Shown here piece by piece: positions 1 to 8,597 of a stretch of 64,000 nucleotides of DNA. The position numbers and the translations under genes are program-made. How positions within the stretch are numbered: the stretch's first letter is position 1; every line of letters starts with the position of its first letter. Below the pieces are notes generated by a model, which saw nothing but the letters and a program-made list of their open reading frames with translations, did not search any database and was not told the DNA's origin. The stretch comes from Geminicoccaceae bacterium (GTDB lineage: Bacteria > Pseudomonadota > Alphaproteobacteria > Geminicoccales > Geminicoccaceae): positions 36,982-100,981 of the forward strand of contig JANQNY010000053.1 in assembly GCA_028279345.1 (NCBI GenBank), read 5' to 3'.

Positions 1-260
1 GCCGCTCGCCGCGCGCTCTGATCGGGCGCTAACCGGCGGGTGGGCGACCCGCACGACTCTCCGTTCAGAAGTCACCGGACGGTGCTGCGGTGTCAGGTGC
101 CGCCTTCTTGGTCGCGGGCCGCATTCGGAGGGCTTTCAGACCAGGCTCCGGGTCGGACGCGAGCTTCTGAAGACCGACAACGGTCCAGGCGTTCGCTCTG
201 GCCGGCATGGGCATCCGCACGCGGTGGCAGAAGACCACGCATGGCGGGCGCCCGCTCTCG

Positions 261-509
261 CTAAAGACGCGTTAGCCCCGAGGGTCCATCACGGCGCAGC
301 GGCCGCAGCCGGCATAAAGGCTGGCACAGACAACGCCGGTTGCGCGTCCCCGCAACCAACGCCTCGCACTGATCTGGATTGAAGACCGACAAGTCTTCGG
401 AAACCGAAGCTTTGTCGCGATCGGCAGCGATCGAGAGGATGCCCGCCAGATCGCCTCTGATGTCCATGATGGGGCTGTCCCGGTCATCGCACGGCGTGAT
501 TGACCCACC
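261..509 (-). pseudogene. Possible remnant of a serine site-specific recombinase C-terminus
   Basis: The minus-strand frame ending at 261 contains the segment IRGDLAGILSIAADRD, followed about 20 residues later by LVAGTRNRRCL. From memory this resembles the extreme C-terminus of large serine recombinases of alphaproteobacteria, where a (K/R)GDLA.IL stretch precedes a VAG(T/A) stretch. No resolvase catalytic domain is visible upstream, and the frame dissolves into low-complexity sequence. If correct, this is the decayed end of a mobile-element recombinase. The similarity is short and could be chance. Confidence 0.35.
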
Positions 510-558
510 CACAGCGGTCGGTCCAGGCGCAGGTTTAGTGAAGCATGGTAGCGACGTC

Positions 559-601
559 GGCGCGAGCCGGGGTGGAGCATAGCGGAACGGAGGCTGGCGC
601 G
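559..601 (+). repeat. Short dispersed palindromic repeat, copy A
   Basis: About 42 bases nearly identical to the reverse complement of 10473-10514. The shared core includes GGTGGAGC, TAGCGGAAC and GAGGCTGGCGC. The ends form an inverted repeat (GCGCGAGCC / GGCTGGCGC, one mismatch), so the transcript could fold. The two copies flank the redox operon in opposite orientation. They look like small intergenic palindromic elements; no transposase is attached. Confidence 0.55.
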
Positions 602-850
602 AGCTTGGTCTCTGGGGCTGGTGGGCGGCCTGACCCCGGCTCCGAGCAATGGGGGCCTCCGCCGATCGGCCGCTTCCGGCGACGGATCCGGCAACCATGT
701 CAACCTTGGACCCTCAGAATGATCGAAGGACCGACGGGGCGCAGACCATGACCGAACGGCATGACCACCGGCCGCACCATAGTTCCGTTCGATGACGTAA
801 AGCGATGGCGGCCGCGTCTCGCGCCAATGGCGGACTCGACGTAAAAGGAT

Positions 851-886
851 GTTAACGTTAGATTGTGAACCGAACGTTCATTTAAA
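851..886 (+). promoter_or_regulatory. Candidate operator: paired AACGTT palindromes upstream of the redox operon
   Basis: An AT-rich island in GC-rich DNA holds two perfect 8-base palindromes, TAACGTTA (853-860) and GAACGTTC (872-879). Both have the core AACGTT and their centres are 19 bases apart, about two helical turns. TTTAAA (881-886) follows at once. The island ends about 45 bases before the GTG at 933. The arrangement fits a dimeric repressor or activator, for example of the TetR type, but no regulator gene lies beside it in the window. Confidence 0.45.
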
Positions 887-932
887 CGATGCACGCGGGT
901 CGCCGGGCGCGAAGCGGTGACGGGGGGGCAGC

Positions 933-2324
933 GTGTCGGCGGACGATAGGTTCCTGCACGAGGATAACGTCGCGGCGATTTTCGCGCCGCTACAGTTCCG
1001 TCACCTAGAGGTCAAGAACCGGCTGTTTCGCTCGAACCTCTCCGGCATGTTCGACGACTACAACGGCCATGGCGGCAATGCGCGACTGAATTGGGAGGAG
1101 AAGTTCGCCGAGGGCGGCGTCGCCTGCATCATCTCCTCCTACACGCCGGTGGCGGTCCGCGGCCGAATCCTTACGCGCTACGCGATGATCGACGACGACG
1201 ACAAGATCCCGTTCTGGCGGGCGGTCGGCGAGCGCGTCCACCGCCACGATTGCAAGTTCCTCATGCAGTTGAGCCATTCGGGCCGCCAACAGGACCTGGG
1301 CGGCGTCGAGAACATCTACAAGCGTGGGCTGAGTTCGACCGACAAGGACGATTACTTTCACGGCCTGCCGGCGCAAGCAATGACGAGGGACGAGATTGCC
1401 GAGGTGGTCGAGCAGTTCGCGCAAGGTGCACGGCGGGCACGCGCGGCGGGTCTTGATGGCGTGGAGCTCCACGGCGCCAACGGGTATCTGATCACGCAGT
1501 TCCTGAGCTCGGGGATCAACGACAGAAACGACGATTACGGCGGATCGATCGAAAACCGGGCTCGGTTCGTCCTCGAGATCGTTCGCGCCATTCGACGTGA
1601 GGTCGGCCGAGACTTTCATCTCCAGATGAAGGTCAACGCCGTCGATCACAACGATTGGCTCTATCCTTGGATCGCGAAGGGCAACGACCTCGACGACACC
1701 TTGAAGATCTGCCGCATCCTGATCGACGGCGGCGACGGCGTGGATGCGTTCCACGTCTCCAGCGGCTCGACCTTCCCACACCCGCGTAACCCGCCTGGCG
1801 ACCTGCCGCTGCGGGACGTCGTCCGCTGGTACGATGGGATGCTGTCGCAGGGAACGCGCACCCGCTTCAACTATGCGATCTTCAGCAACCCCGTGCTGTC
1901 GCGGTTCTTCCTCTGGTACTGGCGCTGGCGGCGTGGGTCCGTGATCGAGGGCATCAACGTTGCCTACTCGAAAGCCATCGCCGAAGCCGTGCGGGCGGTC
2001 GATCCGAGCGTCAAGGTGCTATGCACGGGCGGGTTCCAGCACGCGGACGCGATCGCCGGGGCGATCCGCGACGGCGCTTGTGACGGCGTTGCGATCGGCC
2101 GTCCGCTCATCGCCAACAACGATCTGCCGTTGATCCTAGAGCGCAGCAACGGGCCGGCGTCGGGCAAAGAGTGCACCTACTGCAATAAGTGCCTCCTGAA
2201 CGACCTCGAAAATCCGCTCGGCTGCTATGAACTCAGCCGCTACGACGGCGCCACGTTCGACGAGAAGTACGATCGCATGATCGCCGAGGTCATGTCGGTC
2301 TTCTCACCGCCGACATTTCACTGA
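933..2324 (+). CDS. Old yellow enzyme family NADH:flavin oxidoreductase with C-terminal Cys cluster
   Basis: A 463-residue FMN-dependent ene-reductase/2,4-dienoyl-CoA reductase-type TIM barrel. Family signatures are HGANGYL (180-186) and DDYGGSIENR (200-209). After the barrel come C414, C417, C420 and C431 (C-X2-C-X2-C-X10-C), positioned like the 4Fe-4S ligands of dienoyl-CoA reductases. The FAD/NAD(P)H domain of those enzymes is absent, since the protein ends about 30 residues later. Electrons must therefore come from a separate partner. There is no signal peptide, so it is probably cytoplasmic. The start is GTG at 933, and the next gene begins 15 bases after the stop. It opens the redox operon that ends at 10445. 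The substrate is unknown; an alpha,beta-unsaturated carbonyl compound would fit the fold. Confidence 0.85.
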   Translation: MSADDRFLHEDNVAAIFAPLQFRHLEVKNRLFRSNLSGMFDDYNGHGGNARLNWEEKFAEGGVACIISSYTPVAVRGRILTRYAMIDDDDKIPFWRAVGERVHRHDCKFLMQLSHSGRQQDLGGVENIYKRGLSSTDKDDYFHGLPAQAMTRDEIAEVVEQFAQGARRARAAGLDGVELHGANGYLITQFLSSGINDRNDDYGGSIENRARFVLEIVRAIRREVGRDFHLQMKVNAVDHNDWLYPWIAKGNDLDDTLKICRILIDGGDGVDAFHVSSGSTFPHPRNPPGDLPLRDVVRWYDGMLSQGTRTRFNYAIFSNPVLSRFFLWYWRWRRGSVIEGINVAYSKAIAEAVRAVDPSVKVLCTGGFQHADAIAGAIRDGACDGVAIGRPLIANNDLPLILERSNGPASGKECTYCNKCLLNDLENPLGCYELSRYDGATFDEKYDRMIAEVMSVFSPPTFH

Positions 2325-2339
2325 GCGGAGACGCGGGAC

Positions 2340-3905
2340 GTGCGCCACCGCCCAGAAGATCAATCGCTGAACCGTAGGACGCCGGTAGAACAGGCTTGGG
2401 CCAAGGCGCGTGCGCGCCGGTGGGTCATCATCCTCCTGATCGTCGCAGCGGCGCTCTACTGGCTGGTGTTCGTCAACGAGTATGTGGTGGCGCACGAGGG
2501 CGAGGCCGAGCATTTCATGCACGGCTCGATCGGGAGCGAAGCTGCAAACGGGCTGCCCTATTGGGTGTTTCAAGCGCTCCCGGTTCTCTACGCCGACCGG
2601 ATGGGTGGTGAGGGCTACCGCCATTTCGGCCTGCTCTATGCCGAGCCCGACGACGACCTGCCGATCGGCTTCTCGAGACGCGTCGCCACAGGCGTCGAGC
2701 GCGTCTGGTTGAACTGCTCGGTGTGCCACGTCGGCACCTATCGCCTCGAAGCCGACGGCGAGCCGCAACTCCTCCTCGGCGCACCATCGAACAATCTCCG
2801 CCTGCAGGAGCTCATCCTGTTCCTGCTGGAGGTTGGGCGCGATCCGGGCTTCAACGGCGAGCGCGTCGTCGAGGCCATCAATAGCGACGCCGTCGGCGGC
2901 AACCTCAACGCCTTCGAGCGCCTCTTCTACCGCTTCCTCGTCGTGCCCGAGGTTCGGAGCGCACTGCTCGACCTCAACGAGCAGCTCGCCTTCGTTGGCC
3001 GCCAGTACCCGTGGGGCCCGGGCCGGGTGGACACCTTCAATCCTTACAAGTCGATACAGTTCGGCTTCCCAATGGGTTCGGACGCCATCGACGACATCGC
3101 GCTCAACGGCTCGTCGGACTACCCCTCCATCTGGCAACAGCGCCCGCGCGAGGGCATGAACCTGCACTGGGACGGCAACAACGACAGCGTGGCCGAACGC
3201 AACCTCAGTGCAGCGCTCGGCGCCGGCGTGACGCCGACCACCGTCGACCGCGAGGCGATCCACCGGGTCGCCGACTGGGCCTGGGACCTGCCGCCGCCGC
3301 CGTTCCCGGCGCCGGATACCATCGACGGCGATCTCGCCGCGCAAGGCGCCGAGCTCTACGCGCGCTACTGCGCGGAATGTCACGGCATGGCCTGGGCCGA
3401 TCCGACGTCTGACACGCTCGTCTACGAGTACGATCGTGGCCGCTATCCGCGATTGGGCGAGGTCGAGACGCTCGCCGAGATTGGGACTGACCGGGGGCGC
3501 TGGGCCTCCTACACGGAAGAGTTCGCCGCCGCGCAGAACATGCTCTACGCCGGCTACGACTGGCGCTTCCACCGGTTCCGCAAGACCGACGGCTACGCCA
3601 ACCAGCCGCTCGACGGCATCTGGGCGCGCTCGCCTTACCTGCACAACGGTTCCGTGCCCACGCTTCGCGACCTTCTCGAGCCAGCGGACCAGCGACCCGC
3701 GGTCTTCTGGCGCGGCTCGGACGTGCTCGATCTGGAGCGCGTCGGCTACCAGTCCGACGCGGACTCCGCGCCGGCCGAGGACCTCTTCCGATACGACACG
3801 TCCGTGCCGGGCAATGGCAATCAAGGACACGACGGCCCGCGCTACGGCACCGAACTACCGGCCGCCGCCAAGGAAGCCATTATTGAATACATGAAGTTGC
3901 TCTGA
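2340..3905 (+). CDS. Membrane-anchored di-haem cytochrome c (first paralogue)
   Basis: 521 residues from a GTG start, with one N-terminal membrane helix (about 28-48) and a large periplasmic part. It has two c-type haem sites, CSVCH (126-130) and CAECH (344-348). Further motifs are HFMHGSIG (58-65), WGPGRVD (225-231), LHWDGN (275-280) and PYLHNGSVPTLRDLL (432-446). All of these recur in the gene at 4340. The C-terminus ELPAAAKEAIIEYMKLL is shared, with variation, by all three cytochromes in this operon. The spacing of the two haem sites suggests the di-haem peroxidase/MauG/RoxA superfamily, which includes electron carriers, peroxidases and rubber oxygenases. The exact role is not visible. The stop is immediately followed by the ATG of the next gene. 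Confidence 0.85.
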   Translation: MRHRPEDQSLNRRTPVEQAWAKARARRWVIILLIVAAALYWLVFVNEYVVAHEGEAEHFMHGSIGSEAANGLPYWVFQALPVLYADRMGGEGYRHFGLLYAEPDDDLPIGFSRRVATGVERVWLNCSVCHVGTYRLEADGEPQLLLGAPSNNLRLQELILFLLEVGRDPGFNGERVVEAINSDAVGGNLNAFERLFYRFLVVPEVRSALLDLNEQLAFVGRQYPWGPGRVDTFNPYKSIQFGFPMGSDAIDDIALNGSSDYPSIWQQRPREGMNLHWDGNNDSVAERNLSAALGAGVTPTTVDREAIHRVADWAWDLPPPPFPAPDTIDGDLAAQGAELYARYCAECHGMAWADPTSDTLVYEYDRGRYPRLGEVETLAEIGTDRGRWASYTEEFAAAQNMLYAGYDWRFHRFRKTDGYANQPLDGIWARSPYLHNGSVPTLRDLLEPADQRPAVFWRGSDVLDLERVGYQSDADSAPAEDLFRYDTSVPGNGNQGHDGPRYGTELPAAAKEAIIEYMKLL

Positions 3906-4343
3906 ATGTCTGCGAACGGCTCTTCGCTCACGCGCTGGATCTTGCGCCACGCTCTGGTGGTGTGGCTCGGCATCGTGCTGAACCTTTTTTTCGCGCTGCC
4001 GCTCCTGTTCTACCCGGAGTGGCTGATCGGTCTCTTTGGACTTCCCTACGGCCCGACGGTCTGGCCGCGGTTCATTGGTGTGCTGTTGATCATCCTTTCT
4101 GTCTTCTACGTGCCAGCCACGCTGGACATCGACCGCTACCGCATCTTCGCCTGGCTCCACGTGCTGCCCGGGCGCACGTTGGGTGTGGTGTTCTTCACGC
4201 TTGCCGTCTTCGCATATGGACAGCCATACGGCTTCCTCGTCGCGGTGCTGCTCGACGGCCTCATCGGCAGCATAAGCCTTTATTGCCTGATCCGCGCAAC
4301 CGAACTCGAAGCGCAACTTGCCCAGCAGGGTGCCGGCGCGTGA
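3906..4343 (+). CDS. Small polytopic membrane protein of unknown function
   Basis: 145 residues with about four hydrophobic helices (roughly 15-38, 48-68, 83-104 and 108-128) and no recognised catalytic motif. The ATG abuts the stop of the upstream cytochrome gene. Its own TGA overlaps the GTG of the next cytochrome gene (GTGA at 4340-4343), so translation is coupled to both neighbours. The position between two cytochrome genes suggests an integral membrane partner or quinone-side anchor for them, which is inference only. Confidence 0.75.
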   Translation: MSANGSSLTRWILRHALVVWLGIVLNLFFALPLLFYPEWLIGLFGLPYGPTVWPRFIGVLLIILSVFYVPATLDIDRYRIFAWLHVLPGRTLGVVFFTLAVFAYGQPYGFLVAVLLDGLIGSISLYCLIRATELEAQLAQQGAGA

Positions 4344-5818
4344 CCGGCACGCGCCCTTGGCGGATCTTGCTCATCGCTCTGCTGGTCGCGCTGGCAGGCG
4401 CCATCGGCGGCTGGGCCATCTTCCTCCGCCCGGTGCCTCAGCCAGCGACCCACGACCCGATCGCGCACTTCAATCATGGCTCGATCGGCAACGAAGCCGT
4501 GCAGGGCCTCCCTTATTGGATCTGGCGGGTACTACCGGTCGTGTTCGCCGACCACCTGCCTGGCGACGGCGAAGGCTACGCCACCGTCGGTGTGTTCTGG
4601 GAGCGCGGCGAGGAACTGCCGGTGGGCTTCGCGAAGAAGACCCTGGGCGTCATCCCGCGCGTCGCGCCCAATTGCGCGTTCTGTCACCAGGGCAGCTACC
4701 GGCTCCACCCCGACGCGCCTGCCACGCTCGTAACGGCGGGGGCCGGCACGCGCGTGGACCCGCAGGCCTATATCCGCTTCCTGGCGGCCGCCGGGACCGA
4801 TGCTCGCTTCACGTCCGACCGTCTCATGGAAGAGATCCGCGCGATCTACGACATGCCGCGGTGGGAGCGCGTGCTCTATCGCTACCTGCTCATCCCGGCG
4901 ACGCGCGCCGCCCTCGCCGACCAGGGCGAGCGCTTCGCCTGGACGACGACCCGGCCGGACTGGGGGCCTGGGCGGATCGACCCGTTCAACCCGGTAAAGT
5001 TCCAGAACCTCGGCCTCCCGGACGACGGTACGATCGGAAACTCCGACATGATGCCGCTCTGGCGGCTGGCCTATCCGGACATCTCGGCGGAGCGGATCGT
5101 GTCCGTGCACTGGGACGGCCTGCTCGGTGACCTGCACGAGACCACCGTCGCGGGCGCCATCGGCGACGGCATGACCTCGCGCTCCTACGCCGAGGTCGAC
5201 GACGGGATTCGCTGGATCACCGAGTTCATCGGCACCCAGAGCCCGCCGCCGTCCCCCTTCTCGCTGCACCGCGAGACGACGGACCCCTTCTTCGTCTCGG
5301 TCGACGCCGTCGAGGCGGGTCGGTCCGTTTTCGAGGCCGAATGTGCAACGTGCCACGACCCTGCGGGCGATCGCTTCCGCACGGTCATCCCGCAGGCCGA
5401 GGTTGGGACCGACCGGCATCGCCTCGACATGTGGACACAGGAAGCGCGGGACCGCTACGCCGCCTACGAACCCGGCTACGATTGGGGCTTCGAGACCTTC
5501 GCCAAGACCGACGGCTACGTCGCCACCGAGCTGACGGGGCTGTGGTTGCGCGGCCCCTATCTGCACAATGGCAGCGTGCCGACGCTACGCGACATGCTGC
5601 GTCCGCCCGAGGCGAGGCCCCGACGCTTCTACCGCGGCTACGATCTCGTCGACGCTGAGAACGGTGGGTTCGTGAGCGAGGTCGGAACGCCCGCGGAACG
5701 ACATGGTTGGGCCTATGACACGGCGCTGCCCGGGAACGGCAATGACGGCCACCGCTACGGTACCGAGCTGCCGGCGAGCACGAAGGAAAACCTGCTCGCC
5801 TATCTGAAGACGCTCTGA
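4340..5818 (+). CDS. Membrane-anchored di-haem cytochrome c (second paralogue)
   Basis: 492 residues. The frame is open further upstream, but the start is taken as the GTG at 4340: it overlaps the preceding stop and is followed at once by a signal-anchor helix (about 8-28). Haem sites are CAFCH (112-116) and CATCH (335-339). It shares HFNHGSIG, WGPGRID, VHWDG and PYLHNGSVPTLRDML (406-420) with the protein at 2340, so the two are close paralogues made by duplication. The C-terminus is ELPASTKENLLAYLKTL. A periplasmic electron-transfer or peroxidase-like role is likely; the substrate is unknown. Confidence 0.85.
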   Translation: MTGTRPWRILLIALLVALAGAIGGWAIFLRPVPQPATHDPIAHFNHGSIGNEAVQGLPYWIWRVLPVVFADHLPGDGEGYATVGVFWERGEELPVGFAKKTLGVIPRVAPNCAFCHQGSYRLHPDAPATLVTAGAGTRVDPQAYIRFLAAAGTDARFTSDRLMEEIRAIYDMPRWERVLYRYLLIPATRAALADQGERFAWTTTRPDWGPGRIDPFNPVKFQNLGLPDDGTIGNSDMMPLWRLAYPDISAERIVSVHWDGLLGDLHETTVAGAIGDGMTSRSYAEVDDGIRWITEFIGTQSPPPSPFSLHRETTDPFFVSVDAVEAGRSVFEAECATCHDPAGDRFRTVIPQAEVGTDRHRLDMWTQEARDRYAAYEPGYDWGFETFAKTDGYVATELTGLWLRGPYLHNGSVPTLRDMLRPPEARPRRFYRGYDLVDAENGGFVSEVGTPAERHGWAYDTALPGNGNDGHRYGTELPASTKENLLAYLKTL

Positions 5819-5842
5819 GCAAGCAGACTCGAGGAGGCATCT

Positions 5843-8587
5843 ATGGCCAGCGCCGTCAGACGGGTCGCCCGCTTCGCCACCTGGACGCTGGTCGTCCTCA
5901 TCGTGCTCGCGGTCATCGCGGCAATCATCGGCTTCTTCCTCATCCGCAGCTTTGTCGAGCCCGATCGCGACGCGTTCGGGACCGTGCAGGACGAGGCGAT
6001 GCGCGCGGGGCTGACGCGGACCGACTTCCCGGCCGCAGGCGAGCCCTACTTCGCTGCCATGGACAAGGGGCTCTTGCTGCTGCCGGGCCCAGGCGAGCCT
6101 TATCCGGACGAGGTGCTCGAGGTCGCCGAGATTGCGGGCCTCACGCCGGAGGAAGTGCGACAGGCGGCCATTCGCGGGCAGAACACCTGGACCGTCTGGA
6201 CCGGCGGCAATGACCGGTTCTGGGACTTCGCCGCGCAGAACACGCTCGGCTCGTTCGACCTTCTGAAGATCCTCTCGTCCCACCCCAGCCAGGGCTATGG
6301 CCGCTACAGCCGCTGGCGGTGGCTGGGTCTCGTCAACGAGCCGTGCTTCGAGCAAGGGACAGCGGGGGATCCGGAACGCTACGGCCTTTGGTTCGACGTG
6401 CGCGACCCAGACTGCCCGGACGACCCCTTCGCGGATGCGGAGGCCTATCCGGGGGTCGCCGTCGGTGCCCGCGGCGACACCATACCCGTCGGCTCGTACT
6501 ACGGCGAACCCAGCGGCGTCGTCGGCCTGCGCCTCTTTCCGAACCCGGACTTCGACGAGGCCGCCGCCGCGGCGTGGGACCCCGAGCGGTTCTACACGGA
6601 TCCCGACTACTATGACCGCGCCGATCTCGTCAGGCCCTATCGGGTCGGCATGTCATGCGCCTTCTGCCATGTCGGACCAAGCCCGATCAATCCGCCGGCC
6701 GATCCGGAGGCCCCAACTTGGGCCGAGCTGAACTCGAACCCTGGCGCTCAATACTATTGGGTGAACCGCGTCTTCTTCTGGGATACGCGGCCGCGCGAAG
6801 AGGCAGGCAAGCCGGCGCCGAACGAGAACAATCTTCTCTACCAGCTCTTCCACACCAATCCGCCGGGCACGCTCGATACGTCGCTCGTCTCGACGGACTA
6901 CATGAACAATCCGCGGACGATGAACGCGGTCTACGAGGTCCGGGCGCGTCTGGAGCAGGCCGCGAGCCTCGGCCTGGAGACGCTCGACGGCGAGGAACGC
7001 GCCAACAAGCAATTCCAGGACTACGAACAGACTGCCGCCCTTAAAGACCTCTACGATGCCGAGACAGGCGAAGTCGCCAGCATGCGCGTCCTCAAGGACG
7101 GCGCCGACAGCGTGGGGACCCTAGGCGCGCTCAATCGCGTCTACCTCAACATCGGCCTCTTTAGCGAGGAGTGGCTTCTGCACTTCCGGCCGTTCCTCGG
7201 CGGCCAGAAAATCTCGCCGATCCGGATCGAAGACGCCCAGGCGAACTCGGTCTATTGGGGCGCCACCGAGGACCAGACCGCCGACATGGCGATCTTCTTC
7301 CTGGTGACTGCGCGCGCCGACAGGCTGGCGGACGCGCCGGGCGGCGCACAACACCTTCTGCCGCTGTCGTCACCCGACGTTATGCGCGGCAAGGTCGTGT
7401 TCGCCGAGAACTGTGCCGCGTGCCACTCGAGCAAGCAACCCGAGCCGCCGGCCTCCTTCGAGGTCGACACGGGCAGCTGCGCCGGCGGTGGGGCGGGGCC
7501 CGACTACCGTGCATGCTGGGACCGTTACTGGGCGTGGACACGGAGCGACGCCTTCAAGGCCGCAATGGCGGAGAAGGTGCTAGAGACCGACGCCGACGGG
7601 AACGACGTCTTTCTGCAGAACAACTTTCTTTCCAACGAACGCCGTGTACCGATCGACGTGGTCGGCACCAACGCCTGCAGTGCCATCGCGACGAACGGCC
7701 TCGACGGCGACATCTGGGACAACTTCACGTCGGACAGCTACAAGCAGCTACCGCCGCCGGAGCCGGTGACCGTCAACCATCCCGACTCGGGCGGGGCCAT
7801 CACGTTCGAATCGCTTGGTAACGGCCGCGGCTACTTGCGCCCGGCCTCGCTCGTCAGTCTCTGGTCGACTGGACCCTATCTGCTCAACAACGCGCTCGGC
7901 CATAATCCCGAGTACTACGCGGCTGACTACTACTACGACGGATACTACAGCGGCGACTATGGCGTCAGCTGCCCCGCGACCAATGCCTACGACCCCTACT
8001 TGCCTTGCGTCGATAACCGTGTCGCGGTGTTCGAGGAATCGATCCAGAAGCTGCTGAACCCGGAACTCCGCTACACGGACCGGGGCACGGCCGAACCGAT
8101 ACCTGGCTATATGTACCGGACGACGGCACCGTCATGCGTGCTCCTGCCCGCCGGGTTCGCGCCCGACATCGTGCGGGACTATGCCGGCCTCCTCAGTCGC
8201 GTCGCGCCCTGGGCCGTGCAGCCGAACGGCTCGGTGACGCTCGGCCCGCTGCCCGAGGGGTTCCCGATCAACACGCTCTTGAACACCAAGCTGCTCCCCG
8301 ACAATGACGAGCCGGAGATGTTCGGGCATGTCGTCCGCCTGCTGCGCGCCGGCCCCACGTTGATCGGCGCCTTCAAGGAGCTCGGCGGCCAGTGCACGGC
8401 GGAGCAGCTCGCCGACCCGGCAACGCAGGTGCATGCCGAGCGGGTCGTCCGTGAGAGCGGCCTCGTCGACACGCTCGTGGGCCTGAGCAAGTGCCCCGAC
8501 TATGTCGTCAACCGCGGTCATACGTTCGGCGCCGAGCTACCCGCGGCCGACAAAGAAGCGCTGATCGCCTATCTCAAGCACTTCTGA
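5843..8587 (+). CDS. Large membrane-anchored di-haem cytochrome c (third paralogue)
   Basis: 914 residues with an N-terminal membrane helix (about 12-36) and two haem sites, CAFCH (272-276) and CAACH (524-528). The haem spacing and the C-terminal motif FGAELPAADKEALIAYL relate it to the two cytochromes upstream, but it has about 400 extra residues. Size and haem layout recall the RoxA/RoxB di-haem oxygenases or large di-haem peroxidases; this is a family-level guess. The ATG at 5843 follows a good ribosome site (GAGGAGG about 8 bases upstream). It is the third cytochrome in the operon, and GMC oxidoreductase begins 10 bases after its stop. Confidence 0.8.
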   Translation: MASAVRRVARFATWTLVVLIVLAVIAAIIGFFLIRSFVEPDRDAFGTVQDEAMRAGLTRTDFPAAGEPYFAAMDKGLLLLPGPGEPYPDEVLEVAEIAGLTPEEVRQAAIRGQNTWTVWTGGNDRFWDFAAQNTLGSFDLLKILSSHPSQGYGRYSRWRWLGLVNEPCFEQGTAGDPERYGLWFDVRDPDCPDDPFADAEAYPGVAVGARGDTIPVGSYYGEPSGVVGLRLFPNPDFDEAAAAAWDPERFYTDPDYYDRADLVRPYRVGMSCAFCHVGPSPINPPADPEAPTWAELNSNPGAQYYWVNRVFFWDTRPREEAGKPAPNENNLLYQLFHTNPPGTLDTSLVSTDYMNNPRTMNAVYEVRARLEQAASLGLETLDGEERANKQFQDYEQTAALKDLYDAETGEVASMRVLKDGADSVGTLGALNRVYLNIGLFSEEWLLHFRPFLGGQKISPIRIEDAQANSVYWGATEDQTADMAIFFLVTARADRLADAPGGAQHLLPLSSPDVMRGKVVFAENCAACHSSKQPEPPASFEVDTGSCAGGGAGPDYRACWDRYWAWTRSDAFKAAMAEKVLETDADGNDVFLQNNFLSNERRVPIDVVGTNACSAIATNGLDGDIWDNFTSDSYKQLPPPEPVTVNHPDSGGAITFESLGNGRGYLRPASLVSLWSTGPYLLNNALGHNPEYYAADYYYDGYYSGDYGVSCPATNAYDPYLPCVDNRVAVFEESIQKLLNPELRYTDRGTAEPIPGYMYRTTAPSCVLLPAGFAPDIVRDYAGLLSRVAPWAVQPNGSVTLGPLPEGFPINTLLNTKLLPDNDEPEMFGHVVRLLRAGPTLIGAFKELGGQCTAEQLADPATQVHAERVVRESGLVDTLVGLSKCPDYVVNRGHTFGAELPAADKEALIAYLKHF

Positions 8588-8597
8588 GGGCGGCAGC

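Larger units (their letters stand above)
1..850. other. Region with no intact gene
   Basis: No convincing complete coding sequence is seen on either strand. Short open frames exist, but they look like chance frames in GC-rich DNA. The stretch holds a probable recombinase remnant (261-509, minus) and one copy of a short palindromic repeat (559-601). It looks like decayed accessory DNA before the redox operon that starts at 933. Confidence 0.6.

Noticed and set aside
321..353. TGGCAC followed by TTGCG, a possible sigma-54 promoter
   Set aside because: The spacing between the two elements is far too long.
2304..3830. A 508-codon minus-strand frame opposite the first di-haem cytochrome
   Set aside because: The plus strand has clear haem motifs and a membrane anchor; the antisense product has no recognisable feature.
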